Position numbers and translations under genes: made by a program
Notes under the pieces: generated by a model
Seen by the model: the letters and a program-made list of their open reading frames with translations, nothing else
What the model was told of the DNA's origin: nothing
Database searches by the model: none
In this document: in pieces, positions 24,401 to 35,928 of the stretch
Layout: each line of letters starts with the position of its first letter
Numbering within the stretch: the stretch's first letter is position 1
Assembly (NCBI GenBank): GCA_003116995.1
Contig: BDSL01000023.1
Location: forward strand, 682,001-746,000
DNA length: 64,000 bases
Reading direction: 5' to 3'
Source: Yamagishiella unicocca
Taxonomy: Eukaryota > Chlorophyta > Chlorophyceae > Chlamydomonadales > Volvocaceae

Positions 24401-27400
24401 GGGTGCGGCGGAGCCAGGAGCACCAGCAGCGCCGGCGGGCACCAGCCCAGCTAGCGCTGCTGCGCAGCCTCCCTGCGTAGGCGCCATCGGACCAGCCGAG
24501 ACGCCCGCTGCTACCGGCTATGGTGCCCATGGCACAGCAGCTGTAGTGGACTTGGGCGCGGCGGAGCTGCAGGACGTGCCTCTGGCGTTGCGCAAGCGGC
24601 TGTCCGCCGCACCGCCTGCCCCGCGGCTGGAGCCCTCACTCGCCAGCGGAGGCGCAGCGGTGCGTGCGGCAGCGGACGCATCCGCGGCCCCCTACGGCCA
24701 GGCGCCCGGATGCTCGGACTGGGGGTTCGCCCCGGCCCCGCTCCTGCCCACGCAGTGCCTAGGTGCGGGTTCGGTCCGGGGCGATCACCAGGGGGAGGGG
24801 CCGTACGCGCAGCGAGGACAGCCCGCCGGCGGGGGTGACCCTGGGGCGCCTCGCGGGCGGCAGCTTCAGCATATGCAGGAACAGCTTGTGTTGCATCAGC
24901 AGCCCCCTTGCGGGCAGCAGCCTCAGCAGGTTACCCAGCCGCAAGCCGCCGCCTGGCGGCGCGAACTTCAGCAGCCGCAGCCGCAGGGGAATCAGCCAGC
25001 TGGAGGGCCGGCCTGGCAGCAGCCCCACCAGTACCAACACCAACATCAACACCAGCACCCGCAGCAACATCAACACCAGTACCCGCAGCAACACCAAGCA
25101 AGCCGGCACCAGCAACAACGGCAGCAGCAGCAATACCACCAATACGACCAACCGCAACAACAGCAGCAGGCAGTCCCTCAAGCCCACGCTGCACCGCACG
25201 TGCAGCACCAGCAGCCCGCCATCGTCGGCTGGCAGCAGCCCGCTGCCACCAGCCACGCCTCCGCCAACGGACCTGACGGCTCCTCCTGGCGCCACCACCA
25301 ACAGGAACACCAACCACCACAACCACCACAACCACCTGCTACTGGCCAGCTACACGGCTCGTCGTACGGACCGCATAATGGCTGGCAGCCGCCAGCACCG
25401 CCGCCAGCTAACGTTGGGGCTAATAGCACACGGCCCAGAGCATGGGAGGGGCAGCCGGCGATAGGCTGGCAACCCCCTCGCAGCCCCAGCGGAGCAGCCG
25501 CCGCCGCCGCACCGTCGCAGCCGCTACCAATACCGATACCGGATCACATGATGAGGTCACCACTCAACGTGGGACTGGGCGAAGAGGCGGATGGGGACTC
25601 CCTGCAGTGCATCCCGGAGACGCCGATGTCGGAGTATGATCAAGAAGACGCAGCCACCTCCGCGCCATTCACCGGACACTGTGGGGCTATCGGCGGCGAC
25701 GGAGGCGCAGGAGGGGCGGGTGTTGAGGTGGGTGCTGGAGGCACCGGCACAATCGGACCGACATGTTGCGCGGGCCTGGTAGCTCCAGGGAAGGCCCCGC
25801 TGTCGCCCATGCAGCCCAGGCAGCTGCGGTTCCAGGCATCCAGCCCAGCCGGCGAGTCCTTGCCCCTGGTGAAGCTCGACGCCGGTGCGGCGGCCGGTCC
25901 CTGGCAGCAGCGACAGCAGGAGCCGCGGCTGTCCAGCGGGCCGGTGGCGCATGGGGAGCAGCAAGATCAGCTGCGGTGGCAGCAGGAGCAGTGGCAGCAG
26001 CGACAACAGCAGGAGCTGCGACAACAGCAGGAGCTGCGGCAGCAGCAGGAGCTGCGGCAGCAGCAGGAGCTGCGGCAGCAGCAGGAGCTGCGGCAGCAGC
26101 AGGAGCAGCAGCAGCAGCAGCAGGAGCTGCAGCAGCAGCAGCAGGAGCTGCAGCAGCAGCAGGAGCTGCAGCAGCAGCAGCGGGAGCTGCAGCAGCAGCA
26201 GCAGCAGCAGGAGCTGCGACAACAGCAGGAGCTGCGACGACAGGATGAGCTGCAACAACGGGATGAGCTGCGACAGCAACACGAACTGCGACAAAGGCAG
26301 GAGCAGCGACAACAGCAAGAGCTGCGACAGAAACAGGAGCTGCGACAGAAACAGGAGCTGCGACAGCAGCACGAGCAGACCCCGCACCCAGTCCCTTCAG
26401 ACACCATGCCGGCTCTTGTTGGGCGGGTCAGGGCGGGCTTGCTCGGTCTGTCCACCGTCGGACGAGAGCAGGAGCAGCCGCCCCGGCAGCAGGGCGGCGC
26501 GGAGCCGCCGGGAGCTGCTCGGCCTGCGGTGCCTCCAGCGCCATCTGCGACACAGCAAACGCAGCCGGCAGCAGTCCCCTCAGCTCCCTCCCGGGGGCTG
26601 CTGCCGCAGTACCAGCCCCCACCGCCACCGCCACCGCCCTCCTCCAACCCCACCAAAGCCGCCTCCAGCAGCTCCACAGGCAGCCGCCCCGCATCCCTCC
26701 CGCTCCCCGGGGCCCTCGACGCCGCACCGCCAGAGCCGCTGGCTACCCAGGCCATCGCCGAAGTGGACTGGTCCTTCTGCCAGCCGCCAGGAGCCGACCC
26801 CAGCCCCGGCGCCGGCCACGGCGGCCACGGCCCCACCGGCGGCCCCCCCAGCCGCTCCGTCAACCCACACCTGGGCCTAGCCCACCTGGACGACTTGGAC
26901 CATCTGAATGAGCCCGACCCAGGACTGGACGACTGGGAGCATGAACCCTGGCAGCAGCACTTGGACCAGGACCAGGAGCAACAGCAACAGGCCGGCGATG
27001 GTGGGGATGGTGGGGGCTTGGAGGCTTTCGGCAGCCTCAATATGCTGTCCTCGGACAGGCAGCGGGAGGGGGGAGAGGCGTCGGCGCCGGCCGTGGAGGC
27101 GCGCGGGGGCGGCGAAGTGACGCCGGTGGTAAGGAGGAGGCTGGGGCCTGGCGACGTCCGGGCGCTGCTGCTTGGCGGTGCTGCTGCGGCGGCGAAGAAG
27201 GTGGCAGGTGCCCGAAAGGTTTCGGAGCTGGTGACGACACCCGGCCTGAGCGACCTGGCCGACGCTGCGGACGATGAAGGCGGTGACGGGGGCTCCTGCA
27301 TGGCGTCACGCCGCCTCCTGGGCGAGGCGAGCGAGGGGATAGAGGGAGGAGCTAGAGGCCGCCCCGCACCGCCCGGCGTCCTCATCAAGGAAGAGGCCGC

Positions 27401-30230
27401 AGCAGCTGCCCACCCGTCCTTCTTCCGTGCGCCCACCGCCGTCAACATCACGCCCATCATGCGCGCCAAGCTGCACACGCGCACCGCCGCCGCGCCGGGC
27501 GCCGTGGCGCCGCTTGTCGGCCGCAGGGCGGCGCTTGGGGCGCCGCCGCCCGCCATCGACCTGACCCTGTCGCCGCCGCCCTGCCGGGCTGAGACTGCTG
27601 CCGCTGCTGCAGGCGCGGCGGCAGCCGCCGGGGGCCGCCGTGCGGCGCCCAGCGGCCTGGAGTGTCCGTCATCGGACGACAGCTTTGTGCTGCAGCCCCG
27701 CCGCGGGGGAGGAGGGGCGCAGGCCGCTGCCGCCGCAGCCCGCGCGGGTGGAGCCGGTGGTCCCGGCGCCGCCGCCAATCGGCGGGCTGCGGTCATCCTG
27801 GAGGACTCCTCTCAGGAGCCAGGCAGCGCCCCACGTGGCTCCAGGGGCAGCGGCGGGGGCAGCCTCTTCAAACGCTTCTCCTGCACACCGGCTGGGGCGG
27901 CCAACGGTGTCGCTGCGCCGCCTGGCAGCGGCGGCAGCGGACGCGACACCACACCGCTGGTGGGCTTGAGACGTAAGATCCGGCGGCCGGTGCGGGTAAG
28001 TGACGATGACGATGACGACAAAGAAGGCGAAGACGACGGCGGTGCTGATGGAGGCGGCAAGGCAGGGCCGGCCGGCGCCGCAGATGGGAGGTCGCGGAAG
28101 ATGCGGCGGCTGCGAGCTGGGGCCGCAGAGCGGTGCGGAGCGGCCGGGGGCGCCGGGGCGGCGGCGGCGGGTCCTGTCTTGCGGAGGCCGGCAGCGGCTG
28201 GCGCTGCTCCCGCGGCTGCCACCAACATCGCAGCCAACAGGTACTGCCATCGTTGTGGGCGTACCGTAATCGGCATACTTTTTTAAGCAAAAATTTTCTT
28301 TGTACTGTAAATAGCTAAACAAAATATTTTGTTCCATGTCGATTAGCTTGTGTTGGCGCGTTTTGTCTCTGGACCCAATTACCCACCACATCCTTTAGAG
28401 TCCCCCGTCGACCGCAGGCTTTCGGACAAGAGCCCACTGCGGGGCGTCCTCGGCGTGGGCGTGATGGCTGCGCATCACCCACAATCCCACATCCCCGTCC
28501 GCGCCCGCAGGCAGCGCCTCCTGGCAGCAGCCGGCAATGCCCAACGCGGCGGCGGCGGTGGCCGAGAGGCCGCCCGCCCCGGCCGCCGCGGCGGCGGCGG
28601 GTGCGCGTTCATTGATGCGGAGGCGGCACTGTCTGGCGACGACGACGGCGACGGCGAGGTGGATGAGGGGGAGGACGAGTACGAAAGCAGCTTCGTGACC
28701 GACGGCGAGGGCACGACGGGAGGCGGATCAGAGTCAGACGCATGCGGCAGGTGGGCGGGCGGGCGGTGATGAGCAGTAGTGGAAGGGGTGCCGCGCCTGT
28801 ACCCGTGTGGCGGTGAGAGGGAATGAAGAGCGGGCGGGGTCAATGTCGTGTGCCGTACCCTCCTTGCCGTCCTGTCGAACGACCTGTCCAGGTGTCGTGA
28901 CCGATGCATTCAGTCCTTGAATCCGGCCGCTGACTTTCCCTCTGGCCACCTACCCGGCCCTACCCGGCCCCTCCCGGCCGCCTATCCCCCACCCTCCCCT
29001 CCACCTACACTCGCCACCTACACTCGCCGCCTGCACCCGCCACCTCCCAGGTCCCCCGCCTCCATGATGGCCGTCTACCGGGCCCCAATGCTGGCCATGA
29101 CGCAGGGGCCGCCGTCAGTGGTGCGGCCGGGCTTCATTGCCGCCATGATGTTTGCGCACCGGAGGAAGCGGGCCGGGGGCGGCGGACGAGGAGGCAGAGG
29201 CGGAGCAGGAGGAGGAGGAGGAGGAGGAGCAGGAGGAGGAGCCCCCGACTCGGACTCGGGCCCGCCGCGCGTACACCAGGTGCGAGCGCGCATGCAGTGC
29301 AGTGGGTGCAGCGGGCAGGCCATGAGGGGTCGAGGGAGGGGACGACATACGCGAGAGGGGTACGACATACACACGCCATGGGGGCGCCTGGAGAGTATCC
29401 CGTAATCGCGGTGTGATGTCCACGTGATGCAGAGGAAGGCGCCCTCCGCACCATGGCCACGCTTTGCACGCCTTTCTGCCCGGGTCGCACCCCCTGACGC
29501 CGTAGCTGAGTCCCTCCCGTGTTGCGGCCCCACGCCCGCTGCCCCGCCCCGGCCATGTCCCCGCCCCGGCCATGTCCCCGCCCCGGCCCCGGCCATGACC
29601 ACTCCCCAGCGTCGCCGCGTTCTGGACACCCCCGGCGCATCCGAGGAGGCTCGGCACGACGACAGCGACGCATATGGCGAGGGCGACGGTGGCGTTGTCG
29701 AGGAGGAGGACGAGGAGGAGGAGGAGGAGGAGGACGACCCTCTAGCGCGCAGGATGGCCCAGGGCCTGGACCTCATACGCAGCCGCGGCCGCCGCCAGGG
29801 TGGTCCGCCGGCAGCTGCAAGCGGCCAGGGTAACCGCGGGAGGGCAGCAGCACCAGCAGCGGGAGGAGAAGGAGGAAGGGGTCTGGAAGGAGGTAGAGGA
29901 ACAGCGGCGGGAAGGACAGGCGTGCGCGGTGCCGTGCGGGGCGGGGCTGGCGAGGATGCGAGTGATGGTTCCGCAGGAGCGGATGCGGAGGGGGAAGAGG
30001 CTGAGGAGGGGGAGAGCGATGACGGGGATGTGGAGGCGTGCGGGGTGTGTGGTGAGCCGGGGCACCTGATGCTGTGCGAGGGCTGCGACTGCGGGGTGCA
30101 CCCGCGCTGCGTGGGCTTCAAGGCAGTGCCCAAGGGCGACTGGTTTTGCGAGGGCTGCCGGCCACGGCGGGCGGGGGGCACAGGCAGGGAGCAGAAAGGG
30201 GGCGGGGGAGCGGGTTTGTGCGCGCGGTGA
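12401..30230 (+). CDS. FANCM: FANCM-type DNA-repair helicase with C-terminal PHD finger
   Basis: SF2 helicase/translocase of the FANCM/Mph1/Hef family, acting in the nucleus on replication forks and crossover control. Exons: 12401-12418, 12557-14980, 15245-15408, 15588-15734, 16077-16313, 16678-16747, 16969-17133, 17371-17472, 17577-17645, 17862-17930, 18845-18973, 19232-19294, 19479-19789, 19974-20133, 20431-20502, 20828-20943, 21333-21381, 21530-21673, 21857-22070, 22312-28240, 28511-28750, 29051-29279, 29610-30230. The sum is 11,742 nt (3,913 residues) and every phase agrees. Motifs: I PTGLGKT (about 900), II DECH (about 1005), [30 protein letters not shown] (about 1420). FANCM tail motifs [16 protein letters not shown] and [11 protein letters not shown] follow a huge disordered Gln-rich exon. 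The last exon has an acidic tract and a PHD (about 3850-3890). Exon 7 needs a GC donor. No ERCC4 nuclease domain was seen, as in plants. Confidence 0.88.
17996..18811. repeat. 24-bp minisatellite, 34 full copies, in a FANCM intron
   Basis: The unit aatcctccgcaatcccacgt + ttgt repeats head to tail exactly 34 times (816 bp), followed by one decayed copy. Only one common variant exists (cccgcg instead of cccacg, six copies), so the array is young or homogenised. It fills most of the intron 17931-18844. Because 24 is a multiple of three, several frames on both strands stay open, which produces the false 370-470 codon ORFs here. Confidence 0.97.
19888..19966. repeat. Tandem duplication (about 39 bp x 2) in a FANCM intron
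   Basis: The block ccaagtgctgatcaaggctg followed by ctcctcgccccccgctggt occurs twice in a row inside intron 19790-19973, directly upstream of the 3' splice site at 19973. Confidence 0.85.
20531..20563 (+). repeat. Dispersed short repeat family 2, copy A
   Basis: The core cagtgtacgaaagaaaaa preceded by ttgcaagaaaaac is matched on the opposite strand at 50021-50053. This copy is in the FANCM intron 20503-20827 and is followed by the near-palindrome cctaaacggtttagg. Only part of a longer element may be recognisable by eye. Confidence 0.55.
21014..21129. repeat. 15-bp imperfect minisatellite in a FANCM intron
   Basis: The unit ctgctgccaatgtca is repeated about seven times with small changes inside intron 20944-21332. 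The same intron also carries a ccgccgcca trinucleotide run at about 21266-21321, just before the 3' splice site at 21332. Confidence 0.8.
22185..22333. repeat. 74-bp tandem duplication that copies a 3' splice site
   Basis: The sequence tgttcccataag...gccacaggaggcaatgggg occurs twice, 74 bp apart. Each copy contains a gccacag|GAGGC acceptor (at 22237 and 22311). Only the second acceptor keeps the FANCM frame; use of the first adds 74 nt and shifts the frame to a stop at about 22581. Confidence 0.85.
25970..26385 (+). repeat. Gln-rich coding repeat (QQELR / QQQ) in FANCM
   Basis: Within the large FANCM exon, about 140 residues consist of [13 protein letters not shown] and QKQELR units, mostly cagcag and gagctg codons. 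They would form a long charged Gln-rich helix or coiled coil. Drift away from pure cag at the 3' side (caacag, cgacaa, aaacag) shows it is an old tract under some constraint. Confidence 0.85.
30039..30159 (+). other. PHD finger coding segment of the FANCM last exon
   Basis: Reads C-x2-C-x8-C-x2-C-x4-H-x2-C-x12-C-x2-C with the typical DWFC before the last Cys pair, the zinc-ligand pattern of a PHD finger. PHD fingers usually read histone tails. It is in frame with the upstream FANCM tail exons and only about 25 residues from the stop at 30230. Confidence 0.85.
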
Positions 30231-30411
30231 GCGAAAATATGTTTTTCTTGTGGAATCGTGAGTGGCAGCCAACGCCGTCGTCTTGGGACTCAAGACCCTG
30301 CAGTCCTCACTTGCACCGCTGACACTGCTGCCGGGATGTGCTGCACATGCGGAAGGAAGGGTCGCTGGGATGCGCACTTGCATGTGACGAAATGACGAAC
30401 GAGGTGGGAGG

Positions 30412-30416
30412 TGTAA
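30412..30416 (+). terminator. TGTAA polyadenylation signal of FANCM
   Basis: TGTAA 182 nt after the FANCM stop codon, on the coding strand and at a normal 3' UTR distance for volvocine algae. Confidence 0.65.
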
Positions 30417-30419
30417 CTG

Positions 30420-31712
30420 ATGTGATAACTGATGTGATGTCAGGGAGGGGCGATCAGTGGCTGGTTGGGCGACGGGTGAGGAGGCGGTTGGCGGTTGGCG
30501 GGTGAGATCTCACAGCGGGGAGGGGGCGGTTGGTGTCGGTACCTGGTGCGCGGCGGTGTTGCTGAGAGGGTTTTATCACCAACCCAGGCTGTTGCAACGC
30601 GCATTCGTTGGTCAAATCCAGCACAGGATTCAGGATACGGTATCGAAAACAGCATTCTGAGGATGTGGCCATCCTTGGGGATATGTACTGCATCCATCAT
30701 CGTACGCCCCCTCGCATCCATGGCGCATATACCCATTTGATGCAGGGTGGCGAAGCCCCAGCACATCACCCAGGCTGGGCACTGTAGCAAATACTGTAGT
30801 GCCGACACGCACGCGACCCGCTTTGTCTGCCTGGAAAGTCGTTGCCTTGTTCCGCAGGAGAGGTCCCACCTGCCAGTTGATGCCAGAGGTGGGGACATGG
30901 TAACCTGCCGCCCACATGTGTCAGCGCCGAGACTTGTCCTGTCTAACGTACCGTGCGCCCAGCAGGCTTGGTTCGGGCACGCACGGTGCGATGTCGTCAA
31001 CTTGGACAGAGAGGCGGCCCGGTGGTAGCGGCGGCGCCGGCAAGGTCGGTACCATGGGCGCAAAGTCACCAGCGGAACTGCCGCTGGCTCGGTTGCGGGG
31101 CGACGAGGGCTGAGAAACTTGAGGCGGCGTAGGCTGGCAGCTGGGGTGAGCCTGTGAGAGAGGACGTGTGCCCCCGTGCTCGTGAGGGGGTAGGTTGGAT
31201 ATCGGATTACGTGGAGACATTTGAACGGGAGACAGCGTTCAGGTTTCGACACTTTCACGGCTGTGATGGGCTGTGATGGGCAATGTAGGGGAAGCGCAGC
31301 ACGGTTGAGAAGACCCAGATGGCTCACGCAGGCACGCACTTCAGTACGCAGGTTGCTGTGACCGCCGGCTACCGCCGGCCCTGGCCGGCGGGACGGGGGC
31401 ACCGAGGAAGGGGCGGCGGCGGATTGACAGCGCAGAGGAGCATTCCGAAAGTGGCTAAACCTATAATAATTGCAGGTACTTGATTGTGGCTACGACAGAC
31501 CGCATGGCTTGCAGATCCGGAATAATAGCGCGTGTCTGAGGCCGTTGTCGTACTGAGCAGACTGCCGTGGTCGATGCGCTTCGTTCAGTCAATTGATTTG
31601 CAGCCTTCTGTACACTGTTGCTTACTCGCCATCCTTGTATTCGTCAAGGCTACCTTAGTGGTCACCTCGCAGACTCGACTGACAACCGCGTGCGAGGCAT
31701 ATACCAGACAGT
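30420..31712. other. Intergenic tract between FANCM and ferritin, no supported gene
   Basis: Lower GC and mixed third-position usage. A 320-codon minus ORF (30440-31402) overlaps open frames on both strands and shows no domain I recognise. Its middle reads protein-like in two competing frames, as in decayed transposon DNA. The 3' part must contain the ferritin promoter. Confidence 0.4.
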
Positions 31713-34032
31713 ATGGCTGGCACCGTCCTTCGTACCGCTATGGCTCCCACAGTGACGGCCAAGGCTGCTCGTTGCCTACCTCTATCGACTAGGTGCGGCA
31801 TACTCAGATTGGGTTCGCGACGGACCCGAGGCGCATATGTCATGGCGTGTGTCCGGCGTGTGCATAACCCGCCGCCTTGCGTCAATTCGCTCTCAGAACA
31901 TGTGTGATTGGCGAATTTTGCTAGGCGATGTAATTGTGGCGATTACCATGGCCGCAGGGCTATCGGCGCGCGCCGCGCTGTGACCGTCCGCGCGGCTACG
32001 CTGGATAACATTACCGGCATGGTCTTCCAACCATTCAGTGAGGTTAGTAAAGTTTTCTGTCCGTCAATTAGGATACTCGGGCCACACGTTTTTTGGTCTG
32101 TCTGCGGCCACGTCTCGGAGTCAGTACCATAACGGCGGCTGGCCGGTTAGCGGTGTCCTTCACAACTTCGTTCTTTTGGATGGATTAGGATGTTCTAGTC
32201 ACGTTTGCAGCGTGTAGAGCCGATTTGATTGAACCTGTAAACACCGAAAATTGAAATTGCGACGTGCGATCAGCCCAGTGGCAATTACGAGGTTGCAATT
32301 TTTCAAATGGCAAGATCTGACAATGCATTGTTGCTTCGTTGCGATTAGGCCAAGGCCGAGCTCGCCATCGTGGACAGCACGAATGCCGCGGTGGCCAGCC
32401 TTGCGCGCGTTGACTTCCACCCAGCGTGCGAGGCCGCTATCAACGAGCAAATTAAGTGAGTAGGGTGTTACTCCCTCGGGTCAGCAGCGGAGGCAGCAGT
32501 GGTGGTTGGGCGCCCATGGCAGTTGCCCAAGGTGCAGGTTGAGGGTGCTATCAGGTTTACCCAAGGGACCGGGTGCTTGCCGGCTAGGCACGCATGTGCC
32601 ATCGGCTGGAATCGGCTGCCCTTATGCCATGCCAGGAGCCCACTAGCCTAACGGAGCTTCTGGGTGCTTCATCTGCACCCGTCACCCCATCGTACTGCAG
32701 CATCGAGTACACTGTGTCGTACGTGTACCACGCCCTCTGGGCCTACTTCGACCGCGACAATGTGGCGCTGCCGGGCCTGGCGGCTTACTTCAAGGCGGGC
32801 AGCGACGAGGAGCGCGAGCACGCCGAGCTGCTCATGGTCGGTTGGTTCGTTGACACTCTACGGTTGGGTTGTTCGTCAGTTGTTCCCCGCAGCAGCCCTT
32901 GTTGTGGTGCCACCAGGTGCTGACTGTGTCGCTCCATCCATGCCGCTCTATACATGCGTCGTTGTCTTGTGTCTGTGTCTGTATATGCGCACGGTCTCTC
33001 TATGACAATAGACATAAGTAAAGAGCAGCATTACCACAGCACCTCCCTAACTCGTTCTTCACTCCACCTCGGGCGCATTTGCGCCTTCGTTCACGCCGCG
33101 CAGAAGTACCAGAACAGCCGTGGCGGCCGGGTGGTCCTGGGTGGCCTGGCGATGCCCGAACTGGACCTGTCCAGCAGCGACAAGGTACGAGCGAGGGGTT
33201 CCGTATATCCGTATACGACGTTCCTGCCAGCATTGGCCCGAACGATCATGGCGACTAGCAGTCATAGCAGGCGGGAAGGACTGCCTGCTGCGAACCCGGC
33301 CATGGACCTCACACACTCACTAGGCCTCACTGGACGCGCGAAGGGTCGCCTGAAGCTTTCTGAGGCTGCGCGCACCGGACCTGACCCGACCGCACCTCTC
33401 GCCCCCCGCCCGACCTGGCTCGACCGCACCTCTCGCCCCCCGCTCGGCCCCAGGGTGATGCGCTGTACGCAATGGAGCTGGCCCTCAGCCTCGAGAAGCT
33501 CAACTTCCAGAAGCTCCGAGTGCTCCATGCGGTGGCGGACGAGCACGGCGACGCCTCCATGGCGGACTTCGTCGAGGGCGATCTGCTGGGGGAGCAGGTG
33601 CGGGGACGACAAGGCAGGGGTCCGGGACCCTGGACGCGGGCAGCGTTGCCCTCCCCTCCCCTTTCTAGCTCTTCCCTATCCCCCAGTGTCCTCCCGTCCA
33701 CCGTCCTGGCGCCATCACGTGCGTCTGCGGAGCCTGCGGCCGCCCCCGCCCTCGCAGCGGCCGCCCTGCTGCCACTCGGCTGCCTCACCTCTTCACACCT
33801 GTTACTTTTACGGTGCCCACCGCTCCGCCTTGTGCCCACCGCTCCGCCTTGTGCCCACCGCTCCGCCTTGTGTCTCCCCCCTGCGCTGTGGCCTCCGCCC
33901 GTGTCGCAGGTCGAGGCGGTGAAGAAGGTGTCTGAGTTCGTGAGCCAGCTGCGCCGGGTGGGTAAGGGACTGGGCGTGTACCAGTTCGATAAGCAGCTGG
34001 CGGCGGAGGTGGCGGCGGCCGCGCCTGCCTAA
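31713..34032 (+). CDS. FER: Plastid-type ferritin
   Basis: Iron-storage protein that oxidises Fe(II) and holds it as a mineral in a 24-subunit shell, normally in the chloroplast of algae and plants. Exons: 31713-31792, 31958-32042, 32349-32455, 32701-32836, 33104-33184, 33454-33597, 33910-34032. The sum is 756 nt (251 residues) with all phases matching. The N-terminus ([20 protein letters not shown]) suits a transit peptide, then the plant-type VFQPFSEV extension. The ferroxidase centre is complete by comparison with H ferritins: Glu in [11 protein letters not shown] plus its Tyr, EEREHAE, Glu in [11 protein letters not shown], and Gln in GEQVEAVK. The C-terminus [14 protein letters not shown] matches plant ferritins, followed by an Ala-rich tail. 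Which of the algal ferritin paralogues it is cannot be decided here. Confidence 0.93.
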
Positions 34033-34106
34033 ACAGGCAACATTGTTTCAACGCCTGAGGCGGCAGGCGGCTCGGTGGCTCCAGCCCCACGGGCTTAGGG
34101 CTGCTG

Positions 34107-34240
34107 CAACTTCCGCCCTTTGATGTAGCCCTGCAATGCATCAGAGGCAGAGCGTTGATTGCTGCTGTCTGTGAAGCAACTCCCACTCTTTGGCATAGCC
34201 CTGCACTTGATCAGAAACAGCGCGTTGGCTGCTGCTGTCT
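34107..34240. repeat. Imperfect tandem duplication downstream of ferritin
   Basis: Two copies of about 65 bp sharing gcaactyccrcyctttg, tagccctgca and cagcgygttg-ttgctgctgtctgt. They begin about 75 bp after the ferritin stop, so they probably lie in its 3' UTR. Confidence 0.65.
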
Positions 34241-34401
34241 GTACAGCGGCACTGGTTGCAAGGGCTCTGCCGGTGGTGGTGTGGTCGCGTGGGGCTGGGC
34301 TGCTTAGCTGCTCTGCCAGTAAATGTGTGCACGCGATGATTAATAAATAATGCATTTGTGGCGGGGGGCGGCGGAAATGGCGGCCAATCAATTCTGTTGA
34401 G

Positions 34402-34955
34402 TCACCGGGCGGCGCCCACGCCCCCAGGCACGGCCCACTGATATACCTTGTTGGGAGGCGGGGGGGAAGTGAGGGAGGGGGTCGTTGTTCCCACAGCGTC
34501 CCCAGGCGCTTGTGGAGCGGACCTGCACAGCTTCGGAACATCGCTTTTTTCCGTATCGCATTTTTTATTGCGGGATCTGCTGCGGCGATTGGATGAAGTG
34601 CACAGCTCTGCGCGTGCGATGCATTGGGCTTGGCTTGTTTCGGCGCAAGAGCATGATTGATGCCCCCACATACCGGAAGAGACGCCCTTGATGACGGGAG
34701 TGGCGATGCCGGTGGGTGCGATTGCGGCGGAAGGGACGCCGGGCGCGGCGACCCCGGTGTCGGTGTGAGGCAGGGCGCATGTTTTGTCGGGGCTGCCGTA
34801 CGATGGCGACTCGTATCTCTCGTTGCCTGCGCTCCCCGCACCTCCTCCCCTCTCCATGCGCTCAACGGCCCTACGAGCCTGCTCCTCCTGCACCCTACGG
34901 CGTGGCGCTACGGCCGCGGCACTCAGGACAGCAGCACACCCTTCCTCGTGGGGGC
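34402..34955 (-). CDS. Coding exon(s) of an unidentified minus-strand gene
   Basis: Strong GC3 bias in one minus frame from about 34950 to 34680 marks a real exon. Visible parts are a charged EEQARRAVERMERGG helix, ERYESPSYGSPDKT, and an Ala/Pro/Ile-rich tail (TGIATPVIKGVSS) that ends at a GTATGT donor near 34677. The frame stays open to a stop at 34402 but composition drops after 34680, so a small last exon after an intron is likely. It is convergent with ferritin. It could be the 3' part of the gene further right (35.9-38.8 kb). No family recognised. Confidence 0.4.
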
Positions 34956-35928
34956 GCCTAGAGGCGTGCCTGCGTGTCTCAGCTCGCGATTGGGTGCTAT
35001 CGGCACCGCCCCACACAGCGGCTGCGTCGATACTCGATGTTGTTGGTTGGAGGTGTCTGGTGGTGATGTTGCTGCCCCTGCTATTGCTGGTGAAGGCAGG
35101 TATACACGCCGCCTCCGGCCATTGCCTGGCGCTGGCTTGATGCCTTCGCATGCCTGGACTCTTGTGTTTTTGGCGGCAGCTGGGCCATCAGGCCACGCCG
35201 CCCCTCCCTGGCGATGTGGCCGGGCTAGCTGTCGGTGGTAACGGCCGCAGTGATTGATTGGGTGACATTTCGAAGAATAAGCAGCTAGGACGAGGACATT
35301 CCTAATGCCACAAAGAAGTGTGAGCTCCCGAAAGTCAGGCGTCGTTTTTGTGTGTATGTGTGTGTGTTGTTGCCCCTCACATGTTATGTCGTTGGCGTTT
35401 CATGGTTGGTACGGACATTCGTGGGGGAGTACTGCCCATTCGTGGGGTGGGCGCCGGTACCACCGCCAGTATGTCATCATGCCCACCAACTGCATCCACT
35501 CCGGTCCCGCACCTCACATAAGAGGTGGTGGGTGCGGGTGCTGGCGGCCGTGCCCACACCTAAAGAGTGCTGTATGCGGATTTGTGCGATGTAAGGTTTC
35601 TGACTGGACACAGGGCGTCGGCCTCAGTGCATATCAATTGCTGTGGGGGGAGATTTGCTGCATCCCCGTCCCACCCACTGATCACCTAAGTTCGCAAAAC
35701 TGGCTTGCAAACTGAACCCGCGTAATGAGCAATCTTATGGCCGTTACAGAGAGACGCAGCCGCGAAAAAGCTTGGCGATGGGTCCGAAAGCACCGAGAGG
35801 ATTTGTCTGGGGCCAGGGCAGGACTGGCCTCAACTCAGCTCTGCGGCAAAAATCACCGCTGCCTTCCTCACCGACCGTGGGTCTACAAAGAAAACGTCTG
35901 CGCCCCAGCGGAGTCGACGATAGCCTAC

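Noticed and set aside
30440..31402. 320-codon minus-strand ORF
   Set aside because: No recognisable family, overlapping open frames on both strands and mixed codon usage; at most a decayed element.
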